Below, piece after piece: positions 8,225 to 16,729 of a stretch of 64,000 bases of DNA (position 1 is its first letter; each line of letters begins with the position of its first letter). Made by a program: the position numbers and the translations under genes. The notes under the pieces were generated by a model, which was not told where the DNA came from, made no database searches, and worked only from the letters and a program-made list of their open reading frames with translations. The DNA comes from Collinsella aerofaciens (GTDB taxonomy: Bacteria > Actinomycetota > Coriobacteriia > Coriobacteriales > Coriobacteriaceae). The stretch is taken from assembly GCF_902364355.1 (NCBI RefSeq), contig NZ_CABJDK010000002.1, positions 124,001-188,000 on the forward strand, written 5' to 3'.

Positions 8225-9247
8225 ATGAGCAAAGAGCGTGTCGAGCAGGTCGAAGGCGCAGGGGCTTCGGTGCCGATGACCGATATATCGAACATTGATG
8301 TGCCCGAGGGCACCGATGAGCTCAGCCGTAGCACCCGCCGCGCTTGGCGCGAGCGCCTGAACAGCGCTTCGACGCGCAAGATGATCACGGGCGTCTTGGC
8401 TACGTTGGTGGGCGGTTCGTTTTGGGGCTTCTCGGGCACCAGCGCGAGCTTTCTGTTCGATACCTACCACGTCGACACCTTGTGGCTTATGAGCGTGCGT
8501 CAGATTCTCGCCGGTCTACTCTTTATGGCCGTGGTTGTTACGCGCGACCGCGAGCGCCTGATTAAGCTCTGGACCACACCCGCCGATCGCAAGCAGCTGC
8601 TGCTCTTTACCGCCTTTGGTCTGCTGTTCAACCAGTTTTGCTATCTTTCGGCCGTGCGCCTGACGAACGCCGGAACCGCGACGGTGCTCCAATGCCTGCA
8701 GCTCGTTATCATCATGGGCTACACCTGCGTGACCGATCGCCGCATGCCGCGTACTCGCGAAGTTATCGGCATTGGCCTGGCTCTGGGTGGAACCTTTTTA
8801 ATCGCCACCGGCGGCGACCCCACCAGCCTGAATATCTCGCCGCTTGGCCTGGCAGCAGGTCTTATGTGTGCGGTCAGCGCCACGTGTATGGCGGTGATTC
8901 CCGCCAAGATCCTGCCCGAATACGGCAGCCCCATCGTCACGGGCTCGGCAATGCTCACGGCGGGCGTGGTCTCGTGCGTCTTCGTGCAGCCCTGGGCGCA
9001 TATACCGGCGCTCGACGCTGCCGGCGTCGAGGCGCTCGCGGTGTTCGTGGTTATCGGCTCGTTTTTTGCTTACATGCTCTATATGCAGGGCGTTAAGGAC
9101 ATCGGCTCGGTGCGTGCGAGCCTCATCGGAACTGTGGAGCCGGTTTCGGCGACCATCACCAGCGCCGTTATGCTGGGCACGGTGTTTTTGCCGACCGACC
9201 TTATCGGCTTTGCCATGATCATCGTGATGATGTTCCTCACGGTGTAG
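8225..9247 (+). CDS. EamA/DMT-family transporter
   Basis: A 340-residue integral membrane protein with a hydrophilic N-terminal tail of about 45 residues and then roughly ten hydrophobic helices arranged as two EamA repeats. The first repeat opens with GGSFWGFSGTSA, and the second ends with the family's 'ASLIGTVEPVSATI' type segment. Drug/metabolite transporters export amino acids or other small metabolites; the substrate cannot be read from sequence. The ATG at 8225 is preferred, with CGAGGGAA upstream. The reading frame is open for a further 69 codons, but that extension is not conserved-looking. Confidence 0.88.
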   Translation: MSKERVEQVEGAGASVPMTDISNIDVPEGTDELSRSTRRAWRERLNSASTRKMITGVLATLVGGSFWGFSGTSASFLFDTYHVDTLWLMSVRQILAGLLFMAVVVTRDRERLIKLWTTPADRKQLLLFTAFGLLFNQFCYLSAVRLTNAGTATVLQCLQLVIIMGYTCVTDRRMPRTREVIGIGLALGGTFLIATGGDPTSLNISPLGLAAGLMCAVSATCMAVIPAKILPEYGSPIVTGSAMLTAGVVSCVFVQPWAHIPALDAAGVEALAVFVVIGSFFAYMLYMQGVKDIGSVRASLIGTVEPVSATITSAVMLGTVFLPTDLIGFAMIIVMMFLTV

Positions 9248-9396
9248 CTGGCGCCACTGCCAAGACAGAAAAGGTGTTGTGCCACATTTTCGCCAATTGA
9301 TGTCCGTGTCTGGAGTTTAGCTGTCGATGCCCAAAATGCCATAAATTAGTAATGTTATGGACTTTTTCATTGCGACTCAATTGCGAGGATTTCTTT

Positions 9397-11709
9397 ATGG
9401 CTGGTAATCACTTTAAGGGCAGCGATAGCGGCCGTCCTGCAGTTCCGCCGCGTCCGAACGGGGCTGGTAAGGCCGGCACGCCGGGCGGCGCTGGACAGGG
9501 CGGTTCCGGTAAGCGCGTGTCCCCGGGCGAGACGGCGATGTTTACCGCTCTGTACGAGCAGTCTCAAAAGGCAAAAAAGACCGGCCGTGCAAGAGGGAAT
9601 GTCTTTGCGGGCGGTGCAACCTCCACGTCGCAGCCGAGCGGGGCTCCTTCGGCACCTGCGAACAACGCAGGTGTTGCCAACGCCGCGAATACCGCCGGCA
9701 ACGTTAATGCCGGCAAGGCCGCCAACAATACTCCCTCTGCCGGTGGCGCGGGGCTTACGGGTAACCTTGGCACGATTTACACCGGCGCCTCCGAGACTGG
9801 CACGTTCGCCCGCCTGGATGATGGCGGTGCCCAGTTTGCGGGCTCGGGTTCCAAGGAAGATTATTACGATTTTGGCTTGAACTACGGTAGCGACGCTTCG
9901 TCGAGTTCGACCTCTGACGGTCTGGTCCGTCATCGCCATCGCAAAGGCGAGCGCAAAAAGCGTCACACTGGCGCCATTATTGCCGCTGTAGTCGCGGTGC
10001 TTCTCGTTGCGCTTGGCGCAAGCGGCTTTATGCTGCTTAACTCGGCAAAGACCGTAAAGAGCGAAGCGAAGGAGGCTGTCGAGATCGTCGGTGGCCTTAA
10101 GGACAAGGTCACGTCGGGCGATTTTTCGACGCTGCCTGACGACGCGAAGAAGATTGATGAGCTTTGCGACAGCATGAAGGCGGAGACCTCGAGCCCGCTG
10201 TGGACGGCGGCTTCGTTTATCCCGGTGTATGGCAGCGACATCAATGCGGCCCGCACCATGATCGACGCCCTGTCCGATGTCTCGAGCAATGCGCTGGTTC
10301 CCATGGCCGATAACCTTTCGCAGGCCACGCCCGGCAAGCTGTTTCAGGACGGCATGATTAACGTGTCCGCGCTGCAGGCGGTCGCCGATTCGCTTTCCAG
10401 CAGCTCGAAGGTGTTCAAGAGCGCCAACGAGAAGATCCAGGGCATTGGCGATACTCATATTTCCCAGGTGACCGAGCTGGTCGATAAGGCCAAGGACGGC
10501 TTTGCCACCCTCAACGGCGCGGTTGACGCGGCGGAGAAGGTCGCCCCCGTCCTTCCCCAGATGCTCGGCGCCAACGGCCAGACGCGCAACTACCTTATGT
10601 ACGCCATGAACAACGTCGAGATTCGTGCCTGCGGCGGCTTTGGCGGTTCGCAGGGCCTGATTTCGGTCACCGACGGCCAGATGTCGATTGGCGAGTTTGT
10701 TCCCCGCATTGGACTCAGCGAGGATGAGGCAGTCGAGAGCGTCGACGAAGAGGATGAGGCGCTGTTCGGCAACCACAGTAACCTGTACAACTCGGGCAAT
10801 ACCTATTCGCCTGATTGGCCCCGCAACTCGCAGCGTGTCGCAGCCCTGTGGAAATCTCAATATGGCCAGGACGTTGACGGCGTCGTGGGTATCGACCCGG
10901 TGTTCCTGCAGTATCTGCTGGGCCTGGTCGGTAACGTGTCGCTGCCCGACGGAACGGTTGTCGACGGCACCAACGCCGCAAAGGTCCTCATGCACGATGT
11001 GTACTGGAACTATCCGGTCGAGGAGTCGGACGGCATCTTTGCATCCGTCGCCAGCGCTGCCTTCGACAAGATTCTCGGTGGCATCGGTGACGTCGACGTT
11101 ACAAAGCTTGTCAGCGCCGTTGAGCGCGGTGCCGAAGAGGGTCGTCTGATTGCTTGGATGAAAAACGATGACGAGCAGAATGCCATCAAAGAGACGGGCA
11201 TTGACGCTTCGCTGCCCGATCCGGATGATCCGAGTGCCGATCCCGTTGCCGGCGTTTACTTTAACAACCTGAGCTTTTCCAAGCTCGACTGGTATCTGAA
11301 CGCCGACACGCAGATTGGCCAGGGCGTCAAGAACGGCGACGGCACGTGCTCGTATCGCATCACCGTTACCCTGACGAACATCATGACGCAGGAGGAGACA
11401 GGCAAGCTGCCCGACTACGTCGCGGCGAGCGCGCCCGATGCCGCGCGCGACGACGAGCGTCTGAATGTCTCGTTGTTTGCCCCGACGGGCGGCAACATTA
11501 CTGATTTGACCGTCGAGGGCACCCAGTTTGGTCTTGGTGCCGCTACGTGGCATGGAATCCCCTTCTATTCGGGCACCGTTGACTTGCATGCTGGCGAGAC
11601 GACGACGATCACGTATACGCTGACCACGTCGGCCGAGGCGGGGGACAAGCCGCTTACGCTGCGTCAGACTCCTACATGCCAGGCGGCTCGCGACAGCGCG
11701 TCGGCGTAG
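9397..11709 (+). CDS. DUF4012 domain membrane protein
   Basis: A 770-residue protein. The first 190 residues are Gly/Ala/Pro/Asn-rich low complexity, followed by a basic RHRHRKGERKKRH stretch and one membrane helix (IIAAVVAVLLVALGASGFML). The large remainder is outside the membrane and contains the DUF4012 core (NYLMYAMNNVEIRACGGFGG). Topology is probably cytoplasmic N-terminus and extracellular C-terminus. DUF4012 proteins occur near exopolysaccharide and cell-wall genes in Gram-positives, and glmM lies immediately downstream. The start ATG has GCGAGGA in front. The biochemical role is unknown. Confidence 0.85.
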   Translation: MAGNHFKGSDSGRPAVPPRPNGAGKAGTPGGAGQGGSGKRVSPGETAMFTALYEQSQKAKKTGRARGNVFAGGATSTSQPSGAPSAPANNAGVANAANTAGNVNAGKAANNTPSAGGAGLTGNLGTIYTGASETGTFARLDDGGAQFAGSGSKEDYYDFGLNYGSDASSSSTSDGLVRHRHRKGERKKRHTGAIIAAVVAVLLVALGASGFMLLNSAKTVKSEAKEAVEIVGGLKDKVTSGDFSTLPDDAKKIDELCDSMKAETSSPLWTAASFIPVYGSDINAARTMIDALSDVSSNALVPMADNLSQATPGKLFQDGMINVSALQAVADSLSSSSKVFKSANEKIQGIGDTHISQVTELVDKAKDGFATLNGAVDAAEKVAPVLPQMLGANGQTRNYLMYAMNNVEIRACGGFGGSQGLISVTDGQMSIGEFVPRIGLSEDEAVESVDEEDEALFGNHSNLYNSGNTYSPDWPRNSQRVAALWKSQYGQDVDGVVGIDPVFLQYLLGLVGNVSLPDGTVVDGTNAAKVLMHDVYWNYPVEESDGIFASVASAAFDKILGGIGDVDVTKLVSAVERGAEEGRLIAWMKNDDEQNAIKETGIDASLPDPDDPSADPVAGVYFNNLSFSKLDWYLNADTQIGQGVKNGDGTCSYRITVTLTNIMTQEETGKLPDYVAASAPDAARDDERLNVSLFAPTGGNITDLTVEGTQFGLGAATWHGIPFYSGTVDLHAGETTTITYTLTTSAEAGDKPLTLRQTPTCQAARDSASA

Positions 11710-11746
11710 GGTTTTTCTGGTAGCGCAGATAATCGAGTACCATTTT

Positions 11747-11780
11747 GGGGCGGACAGGCAATCTGTCCGCCCCTATTTTG
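11747..11780 (+). terminator. Rho-independent terminator after the DUF4012 gene
   Basis: GGGGCGGACAG (11747-11757) pairs with CTGTCCGCCCC (11763-11773), followed by TATTTTG. It ends within 20 bp of the glmM start, so glmM would be transcribed by read-through or from an overlapping promoter. Confidence 0.75.
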
Positions 11781-11792
11781 TAAGGAGAGCGC

Positions 11793-13124
11793 ATGAAGTA
11801 CTTTGGCACCGACGGCTTTCGCGGTGAGGCCAACGTTGGGCTGACGGTAGAGCACGCTTATAAGATTGGCCGTTTTGTGGGCTGGTATTACGGCGCCAAC
11901 CGCGAGCGCAAGGCGCGCGTGATCGTGGGCAAGGACACTCGTCGCTCGAGCTATATGTTCGAGGCGGCGCTGGTGAGCGGCCTGGTCGCGAGCGGTGCGG
12001 ACGCCTATATGCTGCACGTGATCCCCACGCCGGGCGTGGCACATCAGACCGTGGAGGGCTGCTTCGATTGCGGCATCATGATCAGCGCGAGCCACAACCC
12101 GTTTTGCGATAACGGCATTAAGCTCGTCAACAGCGACGGCTTTAAGATGGACGAGGACGTGCTGGAGCTCATCGAGGACTACATCGATGGCAAGAGCGAG
12201 GTGCCGCTGGCAACGGGCAACCACATCGGCGCCACGGTGGACTACATGCAGGGCCGCAACCGCTACATTGCTTCGCTCATTGCAAGTGCGAACTTTTCGC
12301 TGCAGGGCGTCAAGATCGGCATCGACTGCGCCAACGGCTCGGCTTCCTCGGTGGCCAAGCCGGTGTTTGACGCGCTCGGTGCCGACGTGCGCGTGATCAA
12401 CGCCGCGCCCGATGGCTTTAACATCAACGTCGACTGCGGCTCCACGCATATGGAGCGCCTGCAGCGCCACGTGGTGGAGCAGGGCCTGGACGTGGGCTTT
12501 GCCTATGACGGCGATGCCGACCGCTGCCTGGCCGTGGACGAGCGCGGCCGCGTGGTCGATGGCGACCAGATCCTGTACGTGTGCGGCGTGTACCTGAACA
12601 AGCACGGTCGCCTTTCGGGCGGTACCGTGGTTCCGACGATCGCCAGCAACTTTGGCCTGATCAAGTCGTTGGAGCTTGCCGGACTGAGCGCCGTGACCAG
12701 CGGCGTGGGCGACCGTCACGTGTATGCCAAGATGCGCGAGGGTGGCTACAGCCTGGGCGGCGAGCAGACGGGCCATACGATCTTTGGCGATATCGAGCGC
12801 ACGGGCGACGGCATTATGACCTCGCTGCGCGTGATGGAAGTGATTCGCGCCGAGCGCGAGACGCTCTCGCAGCTCACGGCACCGTGCAAGCTGCTGCCGC
12901 AGGCGCAGGTTGCCGTGCGCGTAGCGGATAAGGACGCCGCGCTCGAGAACATGGGCGTGCAGAACGCCATCGCCGAGGCCGAGACTGCGCTGGCAGGCGA
13001 GGGCCGCGTGCTCGTGCGCAAAAGTGGAACCGAGTCGGTGATTCGCGTTTTGGCCGAAGCGCCCGACCAAGCATCCGCCGATGCTGCCATGAAGCGCATC
13101 GCCAACGCGCTCGAGGCTTTATAG
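11793..13124 (+). CDS. glmM: phosphoglucosamine mutase
   Basis: A 443-residue enzyme converting glucosamine-6-phosphate to glucosamine-1-phosphate, the step before GlmU on the way to UDP-GlcNAc and peptidoglycan. It shows the start block YFGTDGFRG, the phosphoserine loop ISASHNP (Ser100), the magnesium motif DGDADRC, the sugar-binding GGEQTGH and the phosphate-binding RKSGTES near the C-terminus. AAGGAGAGCGC precedes the ATG. Length and motif order match GlmM, not general phosphomannomutases. Confidence 0.95.
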   Translation: MKYFGTDGFRGEANVGLTVEHAYKIGRFVGWYYGANRERKARVIVGKDTRRSSYMFEAALVSGLVASGADAYMLHVIPTPGVAHQTVEGCFDCGIMISASHNPFCDNGIKLVNSDGFKMDEDVLELIEDYIDGKSEVPLATGNHIGATVDYMQGRNRYIASLIASANFSLQGVKIGIDCANGSASSVAKPVFDALGADVRVINAAPDGFNINVDCGSTHMERLQRHVVEQGLDVGFAYDGDADRCLAVDERGRVVDGDQILYVCGVYLNKHGRLSGGTVVPTIASNFGLIKSLELAGLSAVTSGVGDRHVYAKMREGGYSLGGEQTGHTIFGDIERTGDGIMTSLRVMEVIRAERETLSQLTAPCKLLPQAQVAVRVADKDAALENMGVQNAIAEAETALAGEGRVLVRKSGTESVIRVLAEAPDQASADAAMKRIANALEAL

Positions 13125-13152
13125 CTACGCGGTTTTACCAAACCGCGTAGCT
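13123..13152 (+). terminator. perfect 13-bp hairpin overlapping the glmM stop codon
   Basis: AGCTACGCGGTTT and AAACCGCGTAGCT form a perfect stem with a TACC loop, starting inside the TAG stop. No T-tract follows, so it may protect the mRNA end more than terminate. Confidence 0.55.
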
Positions 13153-13200
13153 GCTCGACGCTGCAAACGCCCCTAAGCGGCAATCTGGCGTTCAATTTCA

Positions 13201-13233
13201 AGGGCGCGACCAGAAGGCCAGCGCCCTTTCATT
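13201..13233. terminator. hairpin with T-rich tail between glmM and the convergent M32 gene
   Basis: AGGGCGC (13201-13207) pairs with GCGCCCT, followed by TTCATTT. It is placed to end glmM transcription. Confidence 0.55.
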
Positions 13234-13304
13234 TCACGTTATCTTGCTCGCTTGGGGTCGTTTTCTCTGACGTTGCCAAGACATTAGCGTCAACGAGCTA
13301 CTCA

Positions 13305-13402
13305 TTGGGGACAGTCTTTACCGATTGGCCGGTTTGCTGGCCGGATGGGCAAGGACTGTCCCCAACTGCCGGCAGAAAAGGAACGTCCCTAACTGCCGGC
13401 CT
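13305..13402. repeat. REP-like element with GGGGACAGTC/GACTGTCCCC arms
   Basis: TTGGGGACAGTC (13305-13316) pairs with GGACTGTCCCCAA (13353-13365) around an inner GGCCGG/CTGGCC stem. Two CTGCCGGC units and a truncated GTCCCTAACTGCC half-copy follow. It fills the gap between the convergent glmM and M32 genes. Confidence 0.75.
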
Positions 13403-13410
13403 TCAAGGCC

Positions 13411-14985
13411 TTACAGCTGGTAGAGCGTGGTGAACTTGTCCTGCAGGTAGCTGCAGTAGTAGCGGGCGTCAAAGGCCATGCCGCACGCGCCCTTGATGAG
13501 CTCCGGCGCGTCCTTGGCGCGGCCCCACTGCCAAATGTGCCCGCCGAGCCAGGCGCGGACGGGTGCCAAGTCGCCGCTCGCGCAGGCGCCGTTGAGGTCG
13601 ACACCGTCGCGGCACATGGCCGGCACAAACATGGCATCGTAGGCGCTGCCCAGCGCATAGGTGGGGAAGTAGCCAAACGAGCCGCCGCTCCAGTGCGTAT
13701 CCTGCAGGCAGCCGTGCGTGTCGTCGGGAACGGGAATGCCCAGGTACTCGTTCATAAAGCGGTTCCAAAGCGCGGGGATGTCCTTGGCCGTGGCCTCGCC
13801 GGCAAACAGCATGCGCTCGATCTGGTAGCGCACCATAATATGCAGCGGGTAGGTGAGCTCGTCGGCCTCGGTGCGGATCAGCGACGGCTGAGCGATGTTC
13901 ACGGCGTGGTAGAGCGTGTCCTCGTCGACGTCGCCGTAGACCTCGGGTGCGTGGCGGCGCAGCACCTCGAGCAGCGGTCCCATAAAGGCGCGGCTGCGAC
14001 CCACGGTGTTCTCGAAGAAGCGGCTCTGGCTCTCGTGGATGCCCATGGAGGTGCCACCCTCAAGACAGGTGCGCGCATAGGCAGGATTGACGCCCAGCTC
14101 ATACATGGCGTGTCCCGCCTCGTGGATGATGCTGTAGACGTTGGAGATGCAGTCGTCCTCGTAGATGTGCGTGGCGATGCGCGCGTCGCCCACCGAGAAG
14201 CCCTCGCTAAACGGGTGCTCGGTAAAGGCAAGCGTGGTGTCGTCCAGGTTCAGGCCGACAAGCTTCATCAAGTCGAAGCTCATGGCGCGCTGGGCAGCCT
14301 CGGGCACGTGGGCGTGCAAAAAGTCGGCAGCCGGCTGCTGGCCGCGCTCGCCGATGGCGTGCACGAGCGGCACGACCGTGGCCTTGACCTCATCGCAAAA
14401 CGCATCGAAGCTCTTGGCGGAAAGCCCGCGCTCGTGCTGGTCGAGCCAAACATCGTACGGATCGCGCTTGGGATCCATGAGCTCGGCCTGATGCTTAAGT
14501 TGGGCGACGATTCTATCCACATAGGGCTCAAAGCTCGCCCAGTCATTGGCCGTCTTGGCCTTGTGCCACACGGCATCGGCCTCGCAGGTGAGCCTGGTCC
14601 AAGCCTCGGCCTCCTCGGTGGGAATGACGCTCGCCTCGCGCTGGTCGCGGCCGAGCACGCGGATCTCGTTGAGCAGTTGCGGGTCGTCGATCTTGCCGCC
14701 GGCGACCGTCTCGCGTGCCAGCGAGTGCACAAGCTCGACAGACTTTTTGCTGGTCAGGAGCTTGTGATGCTCGCCGGCAAGGGTGCCCATAGCATCGGCG
14801 CGGGCCGCGGCGCCGTTGGCGGGAGCAATGGTCGCGCCGTCAAACTCGGCAATCTTGAGCAGGTACTCGCGAGTCCACAGCTTGCCCTCGAGCTTACGGA
14901 ATTTTTTGACAGCCTTATCGACCTTCATGCCTTTGGGCGTCTTATCCGCTGCGGGCTTGGCCATCTTATCCTTGTTCTTTCCCAT
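13411..14985 (-). CDS. M32 family metallocarboxypeptidase (thermostable carboxypeptidase 1 type)
   Basis: A 524-residue cytoplasmic carboxypeptidase. The zinc motif HEAGH is at 288-292, followed by GTSMGIHESQSR, which supplies the third ligand glutamate and substrate contacts. Later blocks (ADELTYPLHIMVRYQIER, GGSFGYFPTYALGSAYDA) are typical of the Taq carboxypeptidase family, which removes C-terminal residues with broad specificity. A lysine-rich N-terminal extension of about 30 residues precedes the family core. AAGGATATAG precedes the ATG. It is monocistronic and convergent with glmM. Confidence 0.95.
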   Translation of the reverse strand: MGKNKDKMAKPAADKTPKGMKVDKAVKKFRKLEGKLWTREYLLKIAEFDGATIAPANGAAARADAMGTLAGEHHKLLTSKKSVELVHSLARETVAGGKIDDPQLLNEIRVLGRDQREASVIPTEEAEAWTRLTCEADAVWHKAKTANDWASFEPYVDRIVAQLKHQAELMDPKRDPYDVWLDQHERGLSAKSFDAFCDEVKATVVPLVHAIGERGQQPAADFLHAHVPEAAQRAMSFDLMKLVGLNLDDTTLAFTEHPFSEGFSVGDARIATHIYEDDCISNVYSIIHEAGHAMYELGVNPAYARTCLEGGTSMGIHESQSRFFENTVGRSRAFMGPLLEVLRRHAPEVYGDVDEDTLYHAVNIAQPSLIRTEADELTYPLHIMVRYQIERMLFAGEATAKDIPALWNRFMNEYLGIPVPDDTHGCLQDTHWSGGSFGYFPTYALGSAYDAMFVPAMCRDGVDLNGACASGDLAPVRAWLGGHIWQWGRAKDAPELIKGACGMAFDARYYCSYLQDKFTTLYQL

Positions 14986-15107
14986 ACCTATATCCTTGAT
15001 CTCGCAGACCGGACGCCACGGGTGGGCGTACGGCCAGTTTGCACAGCTACCTGCCTTGTACCCAGTGCGAACAAAACGGAACGCGGCGATATGCTCGCAG
15101 AATGTGT

Positions 15108-15410
15108 TATCCTATAGCCCAATGCGTTGACGGAGAGGGTTTTGCCCGCCGCGTCGCCGGCAAGAGAGGGAAGGTCATGGGCTGCAAGCCTTCCTGCGGT
15201 GGCAAGGGCCAAGCGTTCACTCCCGAGCAGCGACCTCAACGGGCGCGCGGCCACGCGGCGGCGATGTCTCCAGTAGGGAAGCCGTGAGCCTCGCGAAAAG
15301 GGGCAAAGAGTGGGCGCGGCGGGTCAGACATCCGCCGGGTCAAACAAGGTGGTACCGCGGAATTCAACCGTCCTTGGGCAATGCACATGCCCGAGGACGG
15401 TTTTTTGTTA
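15108..15410 (+). ncRNA. T-box riboswitch leader of pheST (phenylalanine specifier)
   Basis: The T-box sequence AAGGTGGTACCGCG is at 15346-15359. It is followed by a terminator stem (15366-15400) and T6. Upstream, AGAGAG introduces a helix GGAAGG...CCTTCC, and the following loop holds TTC at 15216-15218, followed by ACTCCC, the position expected for the specifier codon; TTC is a Phe codon and the downstream genes are pheS and pheT. Uncharged tRNA-Phe would pair with the specifier and the T-box bulge to favour antitermination. A second TTC at 15191-15193 lies in the helix itself and is a poorer candidate. The -10 region is probably TATCCT or TATAGC near 15108-15118. Confidence 0.9.
15366..15407 (+). 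terminator. T-box regulated terminator of pheST
   Basis: A 15-nt stem arm AACCGTCCTTGGGCA with its complement, followed by TTTTTT. Its 5' arm lies just downstream of the T-box sequence, so the antiterminator and terminator are mutually exclusive. Confidence 0.88.
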
Positions 15411-15492
15411 CCGAACCGGGCCGCACATCCGTAAGCGTCGGGCGGTGCCAGCCGCCCCGGCAAGCGGATGCGCGAGAGACGAAAGGGAAGAC

Positions 15493-16569
15493 ATGAGTCT
15501 GATTGATGATCTGGTCAAACTCGAGGAAGAGGCCAAGGAGCTCGTCGCAGGCGCCGACGACGCCGAGAAGCTCGAGGCCGCGCGCGTCGCGCTGCTCGGC
15601 CGCAAGGGCCGCATCACCGGCCTGATGCGCATGATGGGCAAGCTCGCCCCCGAGGATCGTCCCGTCATGGGCAAGCGCGCCAACGAGATGCGCCAGCTGA
15701 TCGAGGGCATGCTCGACGAGCGCTCCACCGAGATGAAGGCCGCCGCCCTCAAGCATGCGCTCGAGCACGATGCCGTCGACATCACGTTGCCGGGCATCCG
15801 TCCGCAGATCGGCCATCAGCACCTGATCAAGCAGATCATCGAGGAGGCCGAGGACATCTTCTGCGGCATCGGCTACACCGTCGAGTCCGGCCCCATGGTC
15901 GACACCTCCTACTACAACTTCACCGCGCTCAATGCGCCCATGGATCACCCGAGCCGCTCGGCCCGCGACACGTTCTACGTGGTCGACAACAACCCCGGCA
16001 GCGTCACGCACCCCGAGGCTCACGCCCACGGCGAGTCCGACGTGCTGCTGCGCACCCAGACCTCGGGCGTGCAGATCCACACCATGGAGTCGCAGAAGCC
16101 GCCCATCTACATGATCTGCCCGGGCACCGTCTACCGTCCCGACACGGCCGACGCCTGCCACCTGCCGCAGTTCAACCAGATCGAGGGCCTGGTCGTCGAC
16201 GAGGGCATCACCTTTGGCGATCTTAAGGGCACGCTCGACTACTTTGTTAAGTGCATGTTTGGCGAGGACCGCAAGACGCGCTACCGCCCGCACTTCTTCC
16301 CCTTCACCGAGCCCAGCTGCGAGGTGGACGTGAGCTGCCACGTGTGCGGCGGCAAGGGTTGCAACTTCTGCAAGCACAGCGGCTGGATCGAAATCCTGGG
16401 CTGCGGCATGGTCGACCCCAACGTCCTCATCAACTGCGGCATCGACCCCGAGAAGTACACCGGCTTCGCCTTTGGCATTGGCGCCGAGCGCGTCGCGGCC
16501 CTGCGCTACGACCTGCCCGACCTGCGAACGCTCATGACGGGCGATATGCGCTTCTTAAATCAGTTCTAG
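15493..16569 (+). CDS. pheS: phenylalanyl-tRNA synthetase alpha subunit
   Basis: A 358-residue class II synthetase subunit that charges tRNA-Phe as an alpha2-beta2 tetramer with PheT. An N-terminal coiled coil of about 80 residues is followed by the catalytic core: GYTVESGPMVDTSYYNF, the motif-2 region GTVYRPDTADACHLPQFNQ, FTEPSCEVDV, and motif 3 GFAFGIGAERVAALRY. A small CxxC pair region (CHVCGGKGCNFC) is typical of bacterial PheS. The start at 15493 has GAAAGGGAAG upstream and lies after the T-box terminator; the open frame upstream is leader RNA. Confidence 0.97.
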   Translation: MSLIDDLVKLEEEAKELVAGADDAEKLEAARVALLGRKGRITGLMRMMGKLAPEDRPVMGKRANEMRQLIEGMLDERSTEMKAAALKHALEHDAVDITLPGIRPQIGHQHLIKQIIEEAEDIFCGIGYTVESGPMVDTSYYNFTALNAPMDHPSRSARDTFYVVDNNPGSVTHPEAHAHGESDVLLRTQTSGVQIHTMESQKPPIYMICPGTVYRPDTADACHLPQFNQIEGLVVDEGITFGDLKGTLDYFVKCMFGEDRKTRYRPHFFPFTEPSCEVDVSCHVCGGKGCNFCKHSGWIEILGCGMVDPNVLINCGIDPEKYTGFAFGIGAERVAALRYDLPDLRTLMTGDMRFLNQF

Positions 16570-16583
16570 GCCCGGCGGCTTTC

Positions 16584-16668
16584 CCAAGCACCGCACCTTG
16601 CCTTTCAATCGTCGGTTGCGTACCTAAGTACGCGGCCCTCCTCTTTCAAGGCAATCTGCGGCACTTGG
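16584..16668 (+). other. structured pheS-pheT intergenic hairpin
   Basis: An imperfect stem of about 85 nt: CCAAG/CTTGG outside, then CCGCA/TGCGG and TTGCC/GGCAA, closed by the perfect inner hairpin GCGTAC-CTAA-GTACGC (16618-16633). It is unusual inside a two-gene operon whose products are needed in equal amounts. It may set processing or mRNA stability, or be a dispersed repeat. Confidence 0.6.
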
Positions 16669-16729
16669 AAAACCCGTCTCCGTTGCAGTTTTTGGCTCAA
16701 AGCCGCATTTATGAAAGGAGACCAGTTAG

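Noticed and set aside
15310..15492. N-terminal extension of PheS
   Set aside because: This part of the open frame is the T-box and its terminator; the true start has its own ribosome binding site.
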